Positions 24,320 to 33,547 are shown, counted from the first letter of the stretch. The stretch: DNA of 64,000 bases from Ktedonobacteraceae bacterium (GCA_035653615.1 DASRBN010000034.1:1-64000); one strand, 5' to 3'. Notes: generated by a model not told the origin, from the letters alone. Program-made: numbers and translations.

Positions 24320-27300
24320 CAATTTTCCAACCAGACCTGGTGGCAGTATCTCAACTTCTATCGCGACGTCAACACCGGTGTCGGCGGACAAATTACCTAC
24401 GCGACTGCCTACAACAACGCGCATGGGACGCCCAATGGCGTCGACCAGCACGGCAATCCCGATGATCGCTACGATCCAGTCTACTGCACCACCCATACCG
24501 ATTGTACCGGCAACTACGCTCACCCGGACGATAACGCCTGGGCCGAACAGGTCGTAACACAGATCACCGCCTGGAGCCAGGATAGCAGCAGTTCTTCACT
24601 GCAGCGAGCCACCACCAGTTACAGCTATCGCCTGGCCAAGACGGGGACCTGGGATGGCAAAACCACCTGGTGTTATCCTGCCGGCTCCGATCAGGACTGT
24701 GTGGGTGACAACTGGTTGCCTCCGGGGGATACGGACTGGGCCGACTACTTTCACGACGAATACCAGGGCTTTAACCAGGTCTACATCACCAGCCCGGCCA
24801 ACGACCTGACCGTCGACTCTTACTACAGTACTGAGGGCTGGAAAACACCAGGCTCTGACTACCAGAACTTTGAGGGAGCCAGCCTCTATGAAGAGGACGT
24901 GTACAGTGGCAATAGTCCAACGACCACTGCTCTGCTCAGTACCACCACCTATACCTATGCCAACAACTCCAATGCCTGTCGCAGCACGAGCCAGACCTAT
25001 CCGGCCTGCGAAACCGTCCTGGTCTCCAGCAAAACGACGCAGTATGAACGAACCGGCAGCAGTTCGGCGCCCTGGGTGCAAAACGCCTACACCTACGATG
25101 ACTACAACAATGGCCTGCAAAGCGGTCACGTGTATCACAATCTCACACAGGAAATTGTGACGAGTTCTAACGCGCCCACCCTGACGAAAAAGTGGAGCTA
25201 TACGACCAATGACCAGGTGGTGGGACAGTGGACCTATTACACGGTGGACAAGGTCACGCACAGCGAGATCGATGACAATACCGGCCACGTGTGGCAGTGC
25301 CAGGATACCACCTATGACGAGGGCGCTCCTTCGGGAACACAGACACCGTCGGCAGGTTGGGCGACGACGGTGAAGACGTATACGACCTGCGGCAATAGTG
25401 GCACCGCTATTACAAACTATATGAGTTATGATGCCTATGGGAATCTAGTAGCTGCCGTTGATGGTGTTGCTTCAGCTAACAGCGGTCTTTACACCACTAA
25501 TGGCTGTACGTTGTCTACTAGCCCAGCTATTTTAAGCTATGGTTGGGGCAAGACAAGCTACACCGATTGTACAACGTATGACAGCGCCTATAACACGCTG
25601 CCTATCACGCAAACCAATGCGCTTGGCCAGCAGAGCAGCATTGGCTACGACAACACACAGGGGAAGTTACCGACCAGCACGACTGATATCAATGGACAGG
25701 TAACAAATACGTCCTATAGCTACGATAGCAGCGGCAACCAGACGGTGCAGGTCAAGAAGCCATTGGAAGGCAACGGCTATACCACACAGTCCAAGACTAA
25801 CACCAGTTGCGCCTGGAACAGTACGCTGCCCTGCTTCGAGATTGATACCAATGCTTCTCAATATAGTGGAGCTATCGCGCGTACCTTCTATGATAGTCTG
25901 GGCCGCGAGGTCGAGACGCGCACCCCAGGACCCATCTCTGGCGACGATACCATCGTGATGACCGTCTACAATGACCAGGCTCATACCGTCTGGCAGAGCG
26001 TACCATTCGAAGTAGCCAGCGGCACTAGCTGGCTTGATCCCAACGGTGCCAAAGATATCAACAATGTGGCTCCTGGTGGCACAGTTACCTTCTACGATGC
26101 CCTCAATCGGCCACTTGCGGTGCAGGATCCGCTCTATGGCACTGGAACTGATCAGATTAGCTGCTCGCAGGTGCTTTCAGGGACGTATACTGCCTGTACC
26201 AACTATATTCTGAGCAGTCCGCATGGCTCTTCTACAATCTATACCACTACCCAGGTAGTTGATCCCAACAAGCATGTGATGGCCAGCTATAGTGATGCCT
26301 TGGGACGCACGCTTTACGTAGAGGAAGACCGTGGCCAGTATGGAGGCAGCCTCACAGTCAACGAACAGAAGAGCATTCAGTATACTGTTCTGAATGAATC
26401 CACCTCGGTGACCACCACCGACCTTGCCCCACAATCCGGGCAGAGTATTACCAGCGTCACAACCAGCGCTCAATATGACGACATGGGACGCATGACCCAA
26501 CTGGTCGATCCTGATGCCGGGACGCATGTGTATACTTACGACCCCGATGGACATATGCTCTCCGATGTCGTCGGTGCGCACACGCTGGGCTATAACGATG
26601 ACTTGTTGGAGCGCGTGGGCTGTATCCAGGATGGTATCCCTACCATCAACGCGACCGGAGCCTGCACCAATGGCACGCATCCCTACGTCCAGAACACCTA
26701 TGATACGACCTTTATCGGCCAGCAAGGCAGCACCGACTTCCCCAAGGGACACCTGACCCAGAGCATTGCCACCACCTATTACCCGGAGGGAACCTCGGCC
26801 ACCGCAACCGAGCAGATGCAGTACGACAAGCGCGGGCGGCAAATCACCGAATATCTCTCGTTCAGCCTACCGGGCAGTTGGGGCGTGAGTAGTCCCTTGC
26901 CCACTTACCAACTGGCGACTAGCTACAACGATGCCGACCAGGTGACCACCACGACCACCAGCACTAATCCGGCAGGACAGGGTTATACCACGACGCAGGT
27001 CTACGACGCGAACATGGGTGCGTTGACCGGACTGAGCAATAATGGCAATAACACCGCGAACCTGGCGACGATTGGCTACAATGCACGCGCCGGAATCGAT
27101 ACGATCTATTTCAAGACCAGTACCGGCTCATCGCTTGCCACTGAACAATTTGGCTATGACGCCAATCTGCGTACCACCAGCACGACGACCACCTGGCAAG
27201 GCGGCAGTGGCCAGAGTGGCACGATTCTCTCGCAGGGGGTCAGCTACGATGCGGCCAGCAATGTCATCAGTCTTTCGACAACGCAGGCCAGTGTTCCTGG

Positions 27301-28951
27301 GTACAGTAATTCCGGGGGCAGTGAAACGGAGAACTTTTGTTACGACGAACAGAATCGGCTCGTGTGGGCCGGCAATAGCGGCACGCAGCCGTCGCCGGGC
27401 AATGGCACCTGTGGAAGCGGCACGCTGGGCAATAGCCTGAATGGGACCGGTTACAGCAGTAACTATGTCTACACCCACCTGGGCCAGTTGTGGCAAGGTC
27501 CCTTGAGTGGCGGCAGCACGCAGTACCAGTATCTCTATTGCAACAGCAACGCGCCGCATCAATTAACCGGCCTCTACAGCCTGGGTGCCACCTGTTCCAA
27601 CAAGGGTACGGCCTCGTACAGCAGTAGTTACGATGCCTGGGGCAATGTCACGAGCCGCTATTTTAGTGGCACGACGGGTACGCTCTCCTACGATAACCTC
27701 AACCACTTTGTCGAGTGGAACGTCAGCAGCACTAACCAGGAATGGTACGTCTACGACGCGGCAGGCAATCGCGTCTTGCGGCGCTCGACCAACGGCAGCA
27801 GCACGTCCCTGATCGTCTACGCCTTTGGCCTGGAGGAACACAACTACAGCAGTAGCGGCACTAATCAATGGAACATCTATTACTACAGCCTGGGTGGGCG
27901 CTTGATCGGGGAAATGAATGCCAACAACACCTATTTCCTGCTCACCGATGCATTAGGCAGTATCCTTTCAAGCATCAGTTGGTCGGCAGGAGGCGCCTCG
28001 GTGCAGGGTAACCAGGTCTTTGGTCCCTATGGCAAAGCGCGCGATTATCAGGGCAACATCAGCACGGCCAAAGGCTACACCGGGCAGTACAATGATGGCT
28101 TGACCGGGTTGGATTACTACAACGCCCGTTATTATGACCCGGTGGTCGGCGTGTTCCTCTCGGCGGACAAGGTGCAGGGCAATGTACAGGGCATGAATCC
28201 GTATGGGTATGTGGGAGGTAACCCGGAGACAAGGAACGATCCAACGGGACACGATGGCGATCCTGGTGGAATTATGCAGGTATTCCAAAACCCCTGGTTC
28301 TGGGCTGCCACTGCTGTCATGGTGAGTCTCGCAGGAGCGGCTGCCTGGTTCCTTATTGGGGGATCGATTGCTCTTATGCAGGCTCCACCACAAGCACAAG
28401 AGTCTGGGTCTTCGCCAAACAGCCCGCATCCAGCAGCAGCACCAACGCCCACAGATTCTCCAACACCGGAAGCTACTCCTAGTACGGATACAAGTGGCGC
28501 TGGCGCCACTACAAGAAGCGGTTGTGGAAATGGTAGTCTAACAATTTTACCTCATCTCGATGAGGGAACATATAGTGCTGATGAGCTAGCAGCTGCATAT
28601 TACGTAGCCGGCATCTATAGTGGTACTGATGATAAAGTGATACTGAGACCAGCTACAGGGAAAGGGAAAACGTCTGACTTAGTTGTCAACGGAAAAACCT
28701 ACGATATTTACACCCCGAAAACCAATGACGTAGGAAGTATCGTAAGTACAATATTACGAAAGAACAGCCAAACAACTGGCATCGTGCTTAACTTGAGCCG
28801 TACGAGTGTAACGCGGTCGGATCTAGGAAATCTCATGTATCGGGTTATTCGGGCTGCTGAAGTTCAGGGCGTTACGTTAAATATTGACGATGTCATCGTC
28901 ATGGATGGATATCATGATGAGAACGATCATTATTATAATGACCGCTGTTGA
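24320..28951 (+). CDS. RHS-repeat polymorphic toxin, C-terminal part after the TAG (from 24701 if restarted at GTG)
   Basis: The same frame is open from 24320 to 28951; a GTG at 24701 could restart translation (1,416 residues). It contains many YD/RHS repeats and the RHS-associated core DYYNARYYDPVVGVFLSADK then NPYGYVGGNPETRNDPTGH. After the core come a hydrophobic helix and a Pro/Thr/Ser-rich linker, and then a C-terminal about 130-residue domain with GKTSDLVVNGKTYDIYTPK and VLNLSRTSVTRSDL. This matches CdiA-CT tRNase-type toxins, in which Asp-Leu-x-x-Asn-Gly and Tyr/Phe-Asp-x-(Lys/Tyr)-Thr-Pro are typical. The following gene is a candidate immunity gene. Lacking the N-terminal export region, this part alone would stay in the cytoplasm unless TAG is read through. 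Confidence 0.8.
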   Translation, partial: QFSNQTWWQYLNFYRDVNTGVGGQITYATAYNNAHGTPNGVDQHGNPDDRYDPVYCTTHTDCTGNYAHPDDNAWAEQVVTQITAWSQDSSSSSLQRATTSYSYRLAKTGTWDGKTTWCYPAGSDQDCVGDNWLPPGDTDWADYFHDEYQGFNQVYITSPANDLTVDSYYSTEGWKTPGSDYQNFEGASLYEEDVYSGNSPTTTALLSTTTYTYANNSNACRSTSQTYPACETVLVSSKTTQYERTGSSSAPWVQNAYTYDDYNNGLQSGHVYHNLTQEIVTSSNAPTLTKKWSYTTNDQVVGQWTYYTVDKVTHSEIDDNTGHVWQCQDTTYDEGAPSGTQTPSAGWATTVKTYTTCGNSGTAITNYMSYDAYGNLVAAVDGVASANSGLYTTNGCTLSTSPAILSYGWGKTSYTDCTTYDSAYNTLPITQTNALGQQSSIGYDNTQGKLPTSTTDINGQVTNTSYSYDSSGNQTVQVKKPLEGNGYTTQSKTNTSCAWNSTLPCFEIDTNASQYSGAIARTFYDSLGREVETRTPGPISGDDTIVMTVYNDQAHTVWQSVPFEVASGTSWLDPNGAKDINNVAPGGTVTFYDALNRPLAVQDPLYGTGTDQISCSQVLSGTYTACTNYILSSPHGSSTIYTTTQVVDPNKHVMASYSDALGRTLYVEEDRGQYGGSLTVNEQKSIQYTVLNESTSVTTTDLAPQSGQSITSVTTSAQYDDMGRMTQLVDPDAGTHVYTYDPDGHMLSDVVGAHTLGYNDDLLERVGCIQDGIPTINATGACTNGTHPYVQNTYDTTFIGQQGSTDFPKGHLTQSIATTYYPEGTSATATEQMQYDKRGRQITEYLSFSLPGSWGVSSPLPTYQLATSYNDADQVTTTTTSTNPAGQGYTTTQVYDANMGALTGLSNNGNNTANLATIGYNARAGIDTIYFKTSTGSSLATEQFGYDANLRTTSTTTTWQGGSGQSGTILSQGVSYDAASNVISLSTTQASVPGYSNSGGSETENFCYDEQNRLVWAGNSGTQPSPGNGTCGSGTLGNSLNGTGYSSNYVYTHLGQLWQGPLSGGSTQYQYLYCNSNAPHQLTGLYSLGATCSNKGTASYSSSYDAWGNVTSRYFSGTTGTLSYDNLNHFVEWNVSSTNQEWYVYDAAGNRVLRRSTNGSSTSLIVYAFGLEEHNYSSSGTNQWNIYYYSLGGRLIGEMNANNTYFLLTDALGSILSSISWSAGGASVQGNQVFGPYGKARDYQGNISTAKGYTGQYNDGLTGLDYYNARYYDPVVGVFLSADKVQGNVQGMNPYGYVGGNPETRNDPTGHDGDPGGIMQVFQNPWFWAATAVMVSLAGAAAWFLIGGSIALMQAPPQAQESGSSPNSPHPAAAPTPTDSPTPEATPSTDTSGAGATTRSGCGNGSLTILPHLDEGTYSADELAAAYYVAGIYSGTDDKVILRPATGKGKTSDLVVNGKTYDIYTPKTNDVGSIVSTILRKNSQTTGIVLNLSRTSVTRSDLGNLMYRVIRAAEVQGVTLNIDDVIVMDGYHDENDHYYNDRC

Positions 28952-29106
28952 AAGTGATCCAAGGCGACTAAAGCGACTTCTGAAATCAGAACAGGAGAAG
29001 ATTATTCTTGAGGAATGACCAGCAGCAGCAGTGGTATACTTTCAGCAATCCCAATTACTACAGTCTACTTCAAATTCTAGTAAGCAGAACACGAAAGGAG
29101 AGCCGG

Positions 29107-29502
29107 ATGTCGAAATTGAAGTGTATTTGTGGCCATAATATTGTTGATCAGACCGATTTTCTATCCTATAAAGCTGAGTATTTTTCAGATGAGGATAATG
29201 AGCTGTATTATGGAAAGCTCACCAGCTTTCTCGAGAAACTGGTAAAAGAGCCGACACAAGATAGAGAGGACCAATTTGCGGATGGACGTTTTACCGAGAA
29301 GCATTCTAGCCGGTTAGCACTTTCAGATGAGATCAATGATTTTCTAGCAGGCCTTCGGATGATTTTCGCGCATGATATGTATGAGTGTGAACAATGTGGT
29401 CGCCTCTGGATACAGCCTGACCCAGCCAGAAATGAGCTAGTGCCTTATCTGCCTGAAACGAACCAACGAGGGATTCTCAAATCCCATCGGAACAGTCCAT
29501 GA
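29107..29502 (+). CDS. Probable immunity protein for the RHS-linked toxin (131 aa)
   Basis: A small acidic cytoplasmic protein starting at ATG 29107 (GAAAGGAGAGCCGG upstream), 155 bases after the RHS gene. It has an N-terminal CICG, reading KLKCICGHNIVDQTDFLSYKA, and a second CEQCGRLW pair (about residue 97), so it probably binds one zinc ion. Position right after a polymorphic toxin C-terminus, small size and acidity are the usual marks of an immunity gene; similar CxCG...D(N/F)LxxKA proteins are commonly found near contact-dependent toxins, as far as I recall. It would bind and block the tRNase-like domain. The upstream GTG/ATG frames from 29008 are less likely starts. Confidence 0.6.
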   Translation: MSKLKCICGHNIVDQTDFLSYKAEYFSDEDNELYYGKLTSFLEKLVKEPTQDREDQFADGRFTEKHSSRLALSDEINDFLAGLRMIFAHDMYECEQCGRLWIQPDPARNELVPYLPETNQRGILKSHRNSP

Positions 29503-29631
29503 TCCTGATGATGTGATACCGGTCTATCAGAGTGGAAGCGGCTCGATATAAAACTAAAGCAATGAAGTTATTGACCTGCTAATAGCCCTCGATGAAGAGG
29601 AAATAGAACTAGTTCAGAAGAGGTGGGAAGT

Positions 29632-30550
29632 ATGAGAGAGCCTCGTTGGCCTGAAGCTGTTGAGCGGGCCTTTGTTGATGCCAACCCGCATAGCTACTAT
29701 ACTGACGACGATCTAGAGATAGTATATCATCGCTGGCATGATTTTCAGCCAGAGGCAATGATACAGGTACTCGAACAGGGAGACGAAGCTGATCGGGTAT
29801 TTGCCATTTTTCTGCTGGGGTATCTGGCTCCCACAGACATTACTTCCCGGCTCTGGCCGTTCTTACAGAGTCCCCCGGCGTAAGGAACGCTGGGCCAGTG
29901 CGCTTGCTCTTGGAAGGTTAAAGGATGAGCGTGTTCTTCCTGTCTTACAAGATATGCTGTTGGAAGGTATCTTTGAGTATGGGCCTGAATCTTTTCTTGA
30001 ACAACCTGAACAGTGGGATGCATATGCCTGGTATAATGCGCACCGGTGTAGTATTGCCTCTATTTTTGGCGATTGGGGCGATTCTCGGTTGGCTCCTGTT
30101 TTGCGTCATGCCTTGCGTACCTGTTGGGAGTTGGAGCAACAACCTGGACCTTATGGAGGAAGATGGGGAATCATCCGTGATCAATGGTACGAATTGCAGG
30201 ACCGCCTGGCCTATGCATTAGGGCAATTGGGAGCCTGGGGAGGGTTGTTAAACCTTGCATTACCGCCCGACCGCTTGCGCATCGCCATGATTTTTCAGAT
30301 CGTTGGCTCGCTCCAATTGCACACCAGGGTTCCAGGGATTGGGCCGCTCTTCTTTCTGAGTGACTGGGCCGCAACCGCGATTGGATGTGCAGATAAGAGC
30401 GAGGTCAGGAGCCTGTTAATCCAACGGTTTGGGCTGTCAGAGGCCGAACAAACTGCGCTGTTGGAACAGTTTCCTCACGATTGTGAGAGACGGCTGCTCA
30501 TTGAAATCGAGCGTGACCAGAGTCCAGGTGCCTACGACGACGAGGAGTAA
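29632..30550 (+). pseudogene. HEAT-repeat-like protein gene with a frameshift at a C5 run
   Basis: The first part (from ATG 29632 with AGAGGTGGGAAG upstream) encodes MREPRWPEAVERAF and a HEAT-like AIFLLGYLAP helix pair, and stops at TAA 29881-29883. Sequence similarity of style continues in the next frame as RRKERWASALALGRLKDERV to 30550. Removing one C from CCCCC near 29872-29876 would join both parts into about 305 residues. HEAT-repeat proteins often act in protein binding and can serve as immunity proteins. The frameshift could be a true mutation, phase-variation tract or sequencing error. It sits downstream of the toxin/immunity pair, in a region of gene debris. Confidence 0.6.
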
Positions 30551-30570
30551 AGGGAAGATGCAATCACTCC

Positions 30571-30819
30571 TTGACCTCATCCCAGTTGATCTTGCAGAAT
30601 GTGATGACAACGCAACAGCTGGCCACCTATCCCGACCCGTTCGATGGCGACGACAGGTATGGTATATCTCAGGTTGATTGGTCACCCGACAGGAAATATG
30701 GAGTTTCTGCCGGGACATATCTCATCTCGGACCCTAATAGCTCAGAAGGGGCAATATACGAAGGGGTCATGTATGTTTGGGAACTGGGAGGGGCAGAGAT
30801 CAGCTCTCCAATTCAATGA
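30571..30819 (+). pseudogene. WD40-like gene fragment
   Basis: About 80 codons end in a piece that resembles a WD40 blade (ISQVDWSPDRKYGVSAG, then GVMYVWELGG) after a start such as ATG 30604. It is far too short for a propeller and has no partner repeats, so it is probably the leftover of a larger gene next to the RHS locus. No Shine-Dalgarno is evident. A downstream 54-codon frame (30866-31030) is of similar uncertain status. Confidence 0.35.
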
Positions 30820-30865
30820 GTAAGGCGACAGAGCGAAGCAGAGACATGCGAGCAAAGAACGAATA

Positions 30866-31030
30866 ATGGATATGTCCCAGTTCCGTGATCTGTACCACAT
30901 GCTCTACAAATATGAAGGCGTACATGGTTATCAGGAGATTCTCTTATCCTGGATGTCGAAGGCACGACAAATCATGTGTGTTTTGCAAGACTATGGATGG
31001 GTAGAAGCGATGCCAGCAACGCACGTTTGA
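30866..31030 (+). CDS. Small hypothetical ORF (54 aa)
   Basis: A short frame starting ATGGATATG at 30866 encodes a peptide with several aromatic residues (QFRDLYHMLYKYEG) and no recognised motif. There is no clear ribosome-binding site. It is either a small gene or, more likely, a remnant, because it follows two degraded genes of the toxin locus. Reported only because it looks protein-like. Confidence 0.2.
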   Translation: MDMSQFRDLYHMLYKYEGVHGYQEILLSWMSKARQIMCVLQDYGWVEAMPATHV

Positions 31031-31064
31031 ATTTATAGTAGAAATGAATACGCCCCAGAAGTAT

Positions 31065-31370
31065 TCACTTAAAGTGATTGCCTTCCGGCTCGTACCCGCG
31101 CTTTAGAATAAAAGTCAGGTTTTCGAATTTTTCAACAGCATGCCAGGGGATGGTCTTGGGGACAAAACTCTGGCCAAATTTTTCGGAAAAAGGACGCAGA
31201 ACGTGCCAGCGGTAGAGCCAGCCGTGCGCACCATAAATCAGGGCTTTTGCTCGCGGTTCCTTGCCGCGCGTAAGCTCGATATCGACTACATGCCCGATAT
31301 GCCTGCCATCGGCGGTAAGAATTTTGCTACCTACCAGGTCTGCTATGAGAACTGTGCGTTTCTTCGTCAT
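31065..31370 (-). CDS. PRC-barrel-domain protein (101 aa)
   Basis: A small PRC-barrel protein: LIADLVGSKILTADGRHIGHVVDIELT matches the barrel start (an I/L-G-x-x-V-x-x-x-x-G-x-x-I-G-x-V pattern). ATG 31370 overlaps the stop of the upstream gene by 4 bases (ATGA), so translation is coupled. PRC barrels occur in ribosome maturation factor RimM, photosynthetic reaction centre H subunit and as domains next to metal-ion transporters. It is the last gene of a minus-strand operon with an NRAMP-related transporter, so a role in regulating or stabilising that transporter is plausible but inferred. Confidence 0.65.
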   Translation of the reverse strand: MTKKRTVLIADLVGSKILTADGRHIGHVVDIELTRGKEPRAKALIYGAHGWLYRWHVLRPFSEKFGQSFVPKTIPWHAVEKFENLTFILKRGYEPEGNHFK

Positions 31371-31753
31371 GATCGCGAATACCCACTTCCCGGAATCCAG
31401 CGCAGGATATGATCCGCAATCCACTCTTCGGATTGTCCCACGGGATACTCTGCCGCCTTGCCGCGAAGATGCAGGGTCGGCCCATACTGTTCAACTTCCT
31501 TGAGAGCAATACGTTGCTCGAAGCGGTCACGCAGGAAGAAGCGAAAGATGGGTCGCAGGTGCGAGGAAACCCGGCCTGCCAGGGCTTGCGGGCCTGTGAT
31601 CAGATTGGTCAGCACGAGTTGACCATCCTCGCGCCATTCCGCCTCGATGTCGGCCACGCGGCCAATTTCGATCTCGTCGGATGTTTCTAGCTGGCCGTCT
31701 AGAATATCCGCGATAGAAAAAGTACGGTCTTCGCGGACGTTTGACATGTCCAT
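31367..31753 (-). CDS. Second PRC-barrel-like protein (128 aa)
   Basis: The product begins MDMSNVREDRTFSIADILDG and has a barrel-like core (EIEIGRVADIEAEW, LVLTNLITGPQALAGRVSS), weaker than that of its downstream neighbour. It contains no membrane segment. The gene starts 5 bases after the transporter gene ends and overlaps the next gene by 4 bases, so lipoprotein, transporter and both barrel proteins form one operon. In other bacteria PRC barrels are fused to magnesium or NRAMP-type transporters, and here they may be separate subunits. The PRC assignment is by pattern and less certain than for the downstream gene. Confidence 0.55.
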   Translation of the reverse strand: MDMSNVREDRTFSIADILDGQLETSDEIEIGRVADIEAEWREDGQLVLTNLITGPQALAGRVSSHLRPIFRFFLRDRFEQRIALKEVEQYGPTLHLRGKAAEYPVGQSEEWIADHILRWIPGSGYSRS

Positions 31754-31758
31754 TTTTT

Positions 31759-32985
31759 CTACCCTCCACCGCTAAAAATTTCGAGCGGTAGCGATACAAG
31801 CGCGACAATGAATGCCATGACCAGGATGCAGATGACGGCAATATTTGTGAAACGCCCATTGGTTTTGTCGCCCAGGTACTGTGGATCGTTCATGAGAATA
31901 AGGAAAGGCGAAAGCGAGATCGGCAGGAACAGGGCGATAATCGTGGAAGCGAACAGCGCCAGTTGCAATGGGTCGATACCTAGCAGCCCGATAATAATCG
32001 CTACAATCACAAAGATCGTCAGCACGAGATTGAAGCGGGCGGCCTCCACGGGCTTTTTTCCCTCACCCCACTCCCAGCCGAAGCCCTGTGAGATATTGTA
32101 CGAGACGCCGAGAACCACTTCGAGCGCGGCACCCAGGCAGGTCGTGAATAATACCGCCGCGAACAGCAATGACCCGGCTATACCAAGCGGCTTTGCCATG
32201 GCAAGTCCTAACTCGCCCAACGTGTTTGAGGTCATGTTAAGCGGCTGCAAGACCATTGCTCCCAGGAAAACCAGCGCCATGGAACCTATGCTGCCGAAGC
32301 CCATCCCCACAATGGCCGTCACGCGGTTGAGCAGCAGCGAGCTAGCAGACCAGTTCTCCTCCAACGCTCCCGACGAATAGAAATACAACAGATAAGGGCT
32401 GATGGTAGCGCCAAGGATTGCCGCCACCAGGTAGAGATAATTGGCCAGGCTCCCGTTTTGAATCTGTGGATGCCATAATGTAGTGAGGAGCTGCGGCGAT
32501 GGCCCGCCAAGCACAGCGATGCCGACGATAAACGAAAGCGTCATCAGCCCAAGGATAGCAGGGCCGTTCTCAATCAGATCAAAAGGCGCGCGCCAGGCCA
32601 TCAGCCAGACGAGAAATGCGGCCACCGGGAACAGATAATGCCACGAGATGCCGGTGAACAGCGAAAGAGCGATAGCAATTCCACCGATCTCGGCGGTAAG
32701 CAGAAGGCTTTCCGCGATCACTTCGCTGGCCAGCGGCAGCAGATAAAACTTGAAGCCGAAATTTTCGCGAATGGCATCCGCGTATGTTTTCTGGGAGACG
32801 GCGGTGAAACGTCCGACCATTTCCACCATCAGGATAACGGCGATGGTGGCAACCACAACGGCCCAGATCAGCCCCAGGCCGAACTTTGCTCCCGCCTCGC
32901 CCGATGTGGCGATAGTACCGGCATCGAGAAAACCTCCCGTCGCAGTCACAATGCCGAGCGCCAGTGACAACCATTGCTTCTTCAT
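31759..32985 (-). CDS. NRAMP-related metal transporter with altered metal-site motifs (408 aa)
   Basis: An 11-helix membrane protein of the NRAMP fold, with helix 1 reading GGFLDAGTIATSGEAG and helix 6 reading LGATISPYLLYFYSSG. In classical Mn/Fe NRAMPs these motifs are DPGN and MPH; here they are DAGT and SPY, so the metal-coordinating Asn, Met and His are all replaced. The Met loss suggests a different substrate, for example Mg2+ as in NRAMP-related magnesium transporters, or another ion. Its start at 32985 overlaps the lipoprotein gene stop by 4 bases, and two PRC-barrel-like genes follow. Fold assignment is firm; specificity is inference. Confidence 0.8.
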   Translation of the reverse strand: MKKQWLSLALGIVTATGGFLDAGTIATSGEAGAKFGLGLIWAVVVATIAVILMVEMVGRFTAVSQKTYADAIRENFGFKFYLLPLASEVIAESLLLTAEIGGIAIALSLFTGISWHYLFPVAAFLVWLMAWRAPFDLIENGPAILGLMTLSFIVGIAVLGGPSPQLLTTLWHPQIQNGSLANYLYLVAAILGATISPYLLYFYSSGALEENWSASSLLLNRVTAIVGMGFGSIGSMALVFLGAMVLQPLNMTSNTLGELGLAMAKPLGIAGSLLFAAVLFTTCLGAALEVVLGVSYNISQGFGWEWGEGKKPVEAARFNLVLTIFVIVAIIIGLLGIDPLQLALFASTIIALFLPISLSPFLILMNDPQYLGDKTNGRFTNIAVICILVMAFIVALVSLPLEIFSGGG

Positions 32986-33410
32986 GAACCACCCGCCTGC
33001 AAGAATGCCTCGCTTGCTTTATTCAAGGCCGCGACCTGCCCACGCCAATCACACGATGCGCTCAGGCACGGGGAGTCAACCGCCTGTATCGCCGGCTTAT
33101 ACAGATCGAACAGGTGCTGAACTGCGCGCATATCCGGCGCTCCTTGTTGGGAAAGCAACTGCTGCCGGTCAAGGCCATCAAGCTCGCTGCGGAAATTCAC
33201 AAAGCTGGATGCTGCATATTGATATGTGATTTTCCCCTGGTGCATATAGCTCAGCATGGTTGAAGCCGCCGCGAAGCCCGCTCCAGTGTTTGAGGCCGTA
33301 TGCGCGAATGCCGATTGCGTGAATTGACAGGATGTGAGTGCTATGAGCAGGACGGGAAGCAATAGAGTCAAGCCGTAGTTCCAGGACTTCGCCAGGTTAC
33401 GCTTCCTCAT
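32982..33410 (-). CDS. Lipoprotein of unknown function (142 aa)
   Basis: An N-terminal signal peptide of the lipoprotein type ends in a lipobox-like LIALTSC, predicting cleavage before the Cys and anchoring to the outer face of the membrane. The remaining about 110 residues have two extra Cys (CLSASCDW) and helical character, without a family I recognise. I chose ATG 33410 because AAGGAGAG precedes it; ATG 33428 is an alternative. It overlaps the NRAMP-related gene by 4 bases as first gene of the operon, so it may be an extracellular partner of that transporter. Confidence 0.6.
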   Translation of the reverse strand: MRKRNLAKSWNYGLTLLLPVLLIALTSCQFTQSAFAHTASNTGAGFAAASTMLSYMHQGKITYQYAASSFVNFRSELDGLDRQQLLSQQGAPDMRAVQHLFDLYKPAIQAVDSPCLSASCDWRGQVAALNKASEAFLQAGGS

Positions 33411-33518
33411 GTCTCTCCTTGATGGCAAGCATGCCTTTTTTCTTATATTTATTATCGCACAGAGATAAAAACCTCTGCTTATCTATAATACGACTTACAA
33501 TCCGAAAACAATGACAAT

Positions 33519-33547
33519 TTGACGTCTTCCCCTCCACCGTTTATAAT
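33519..33547 (+). promoter_or_regulatory. Near-consensus promoter for DUF512 gene
   Basis: TTGACG (33519-33524) and TATAAT (33542-33547) are 17 bases apart, about 80 bases before the start codon at 33631. This fits a strong vegetative promoter. Confidence 0.65.

Noticed and set aside
24596-25288. Long minus-strand open frame within the RHS gene
   Set aside because: Antisense shadow of a repeat-rich GC-rich gene; composition (Gly, Val, Ile, Arg) is typical of such shadows and there is no start signal.
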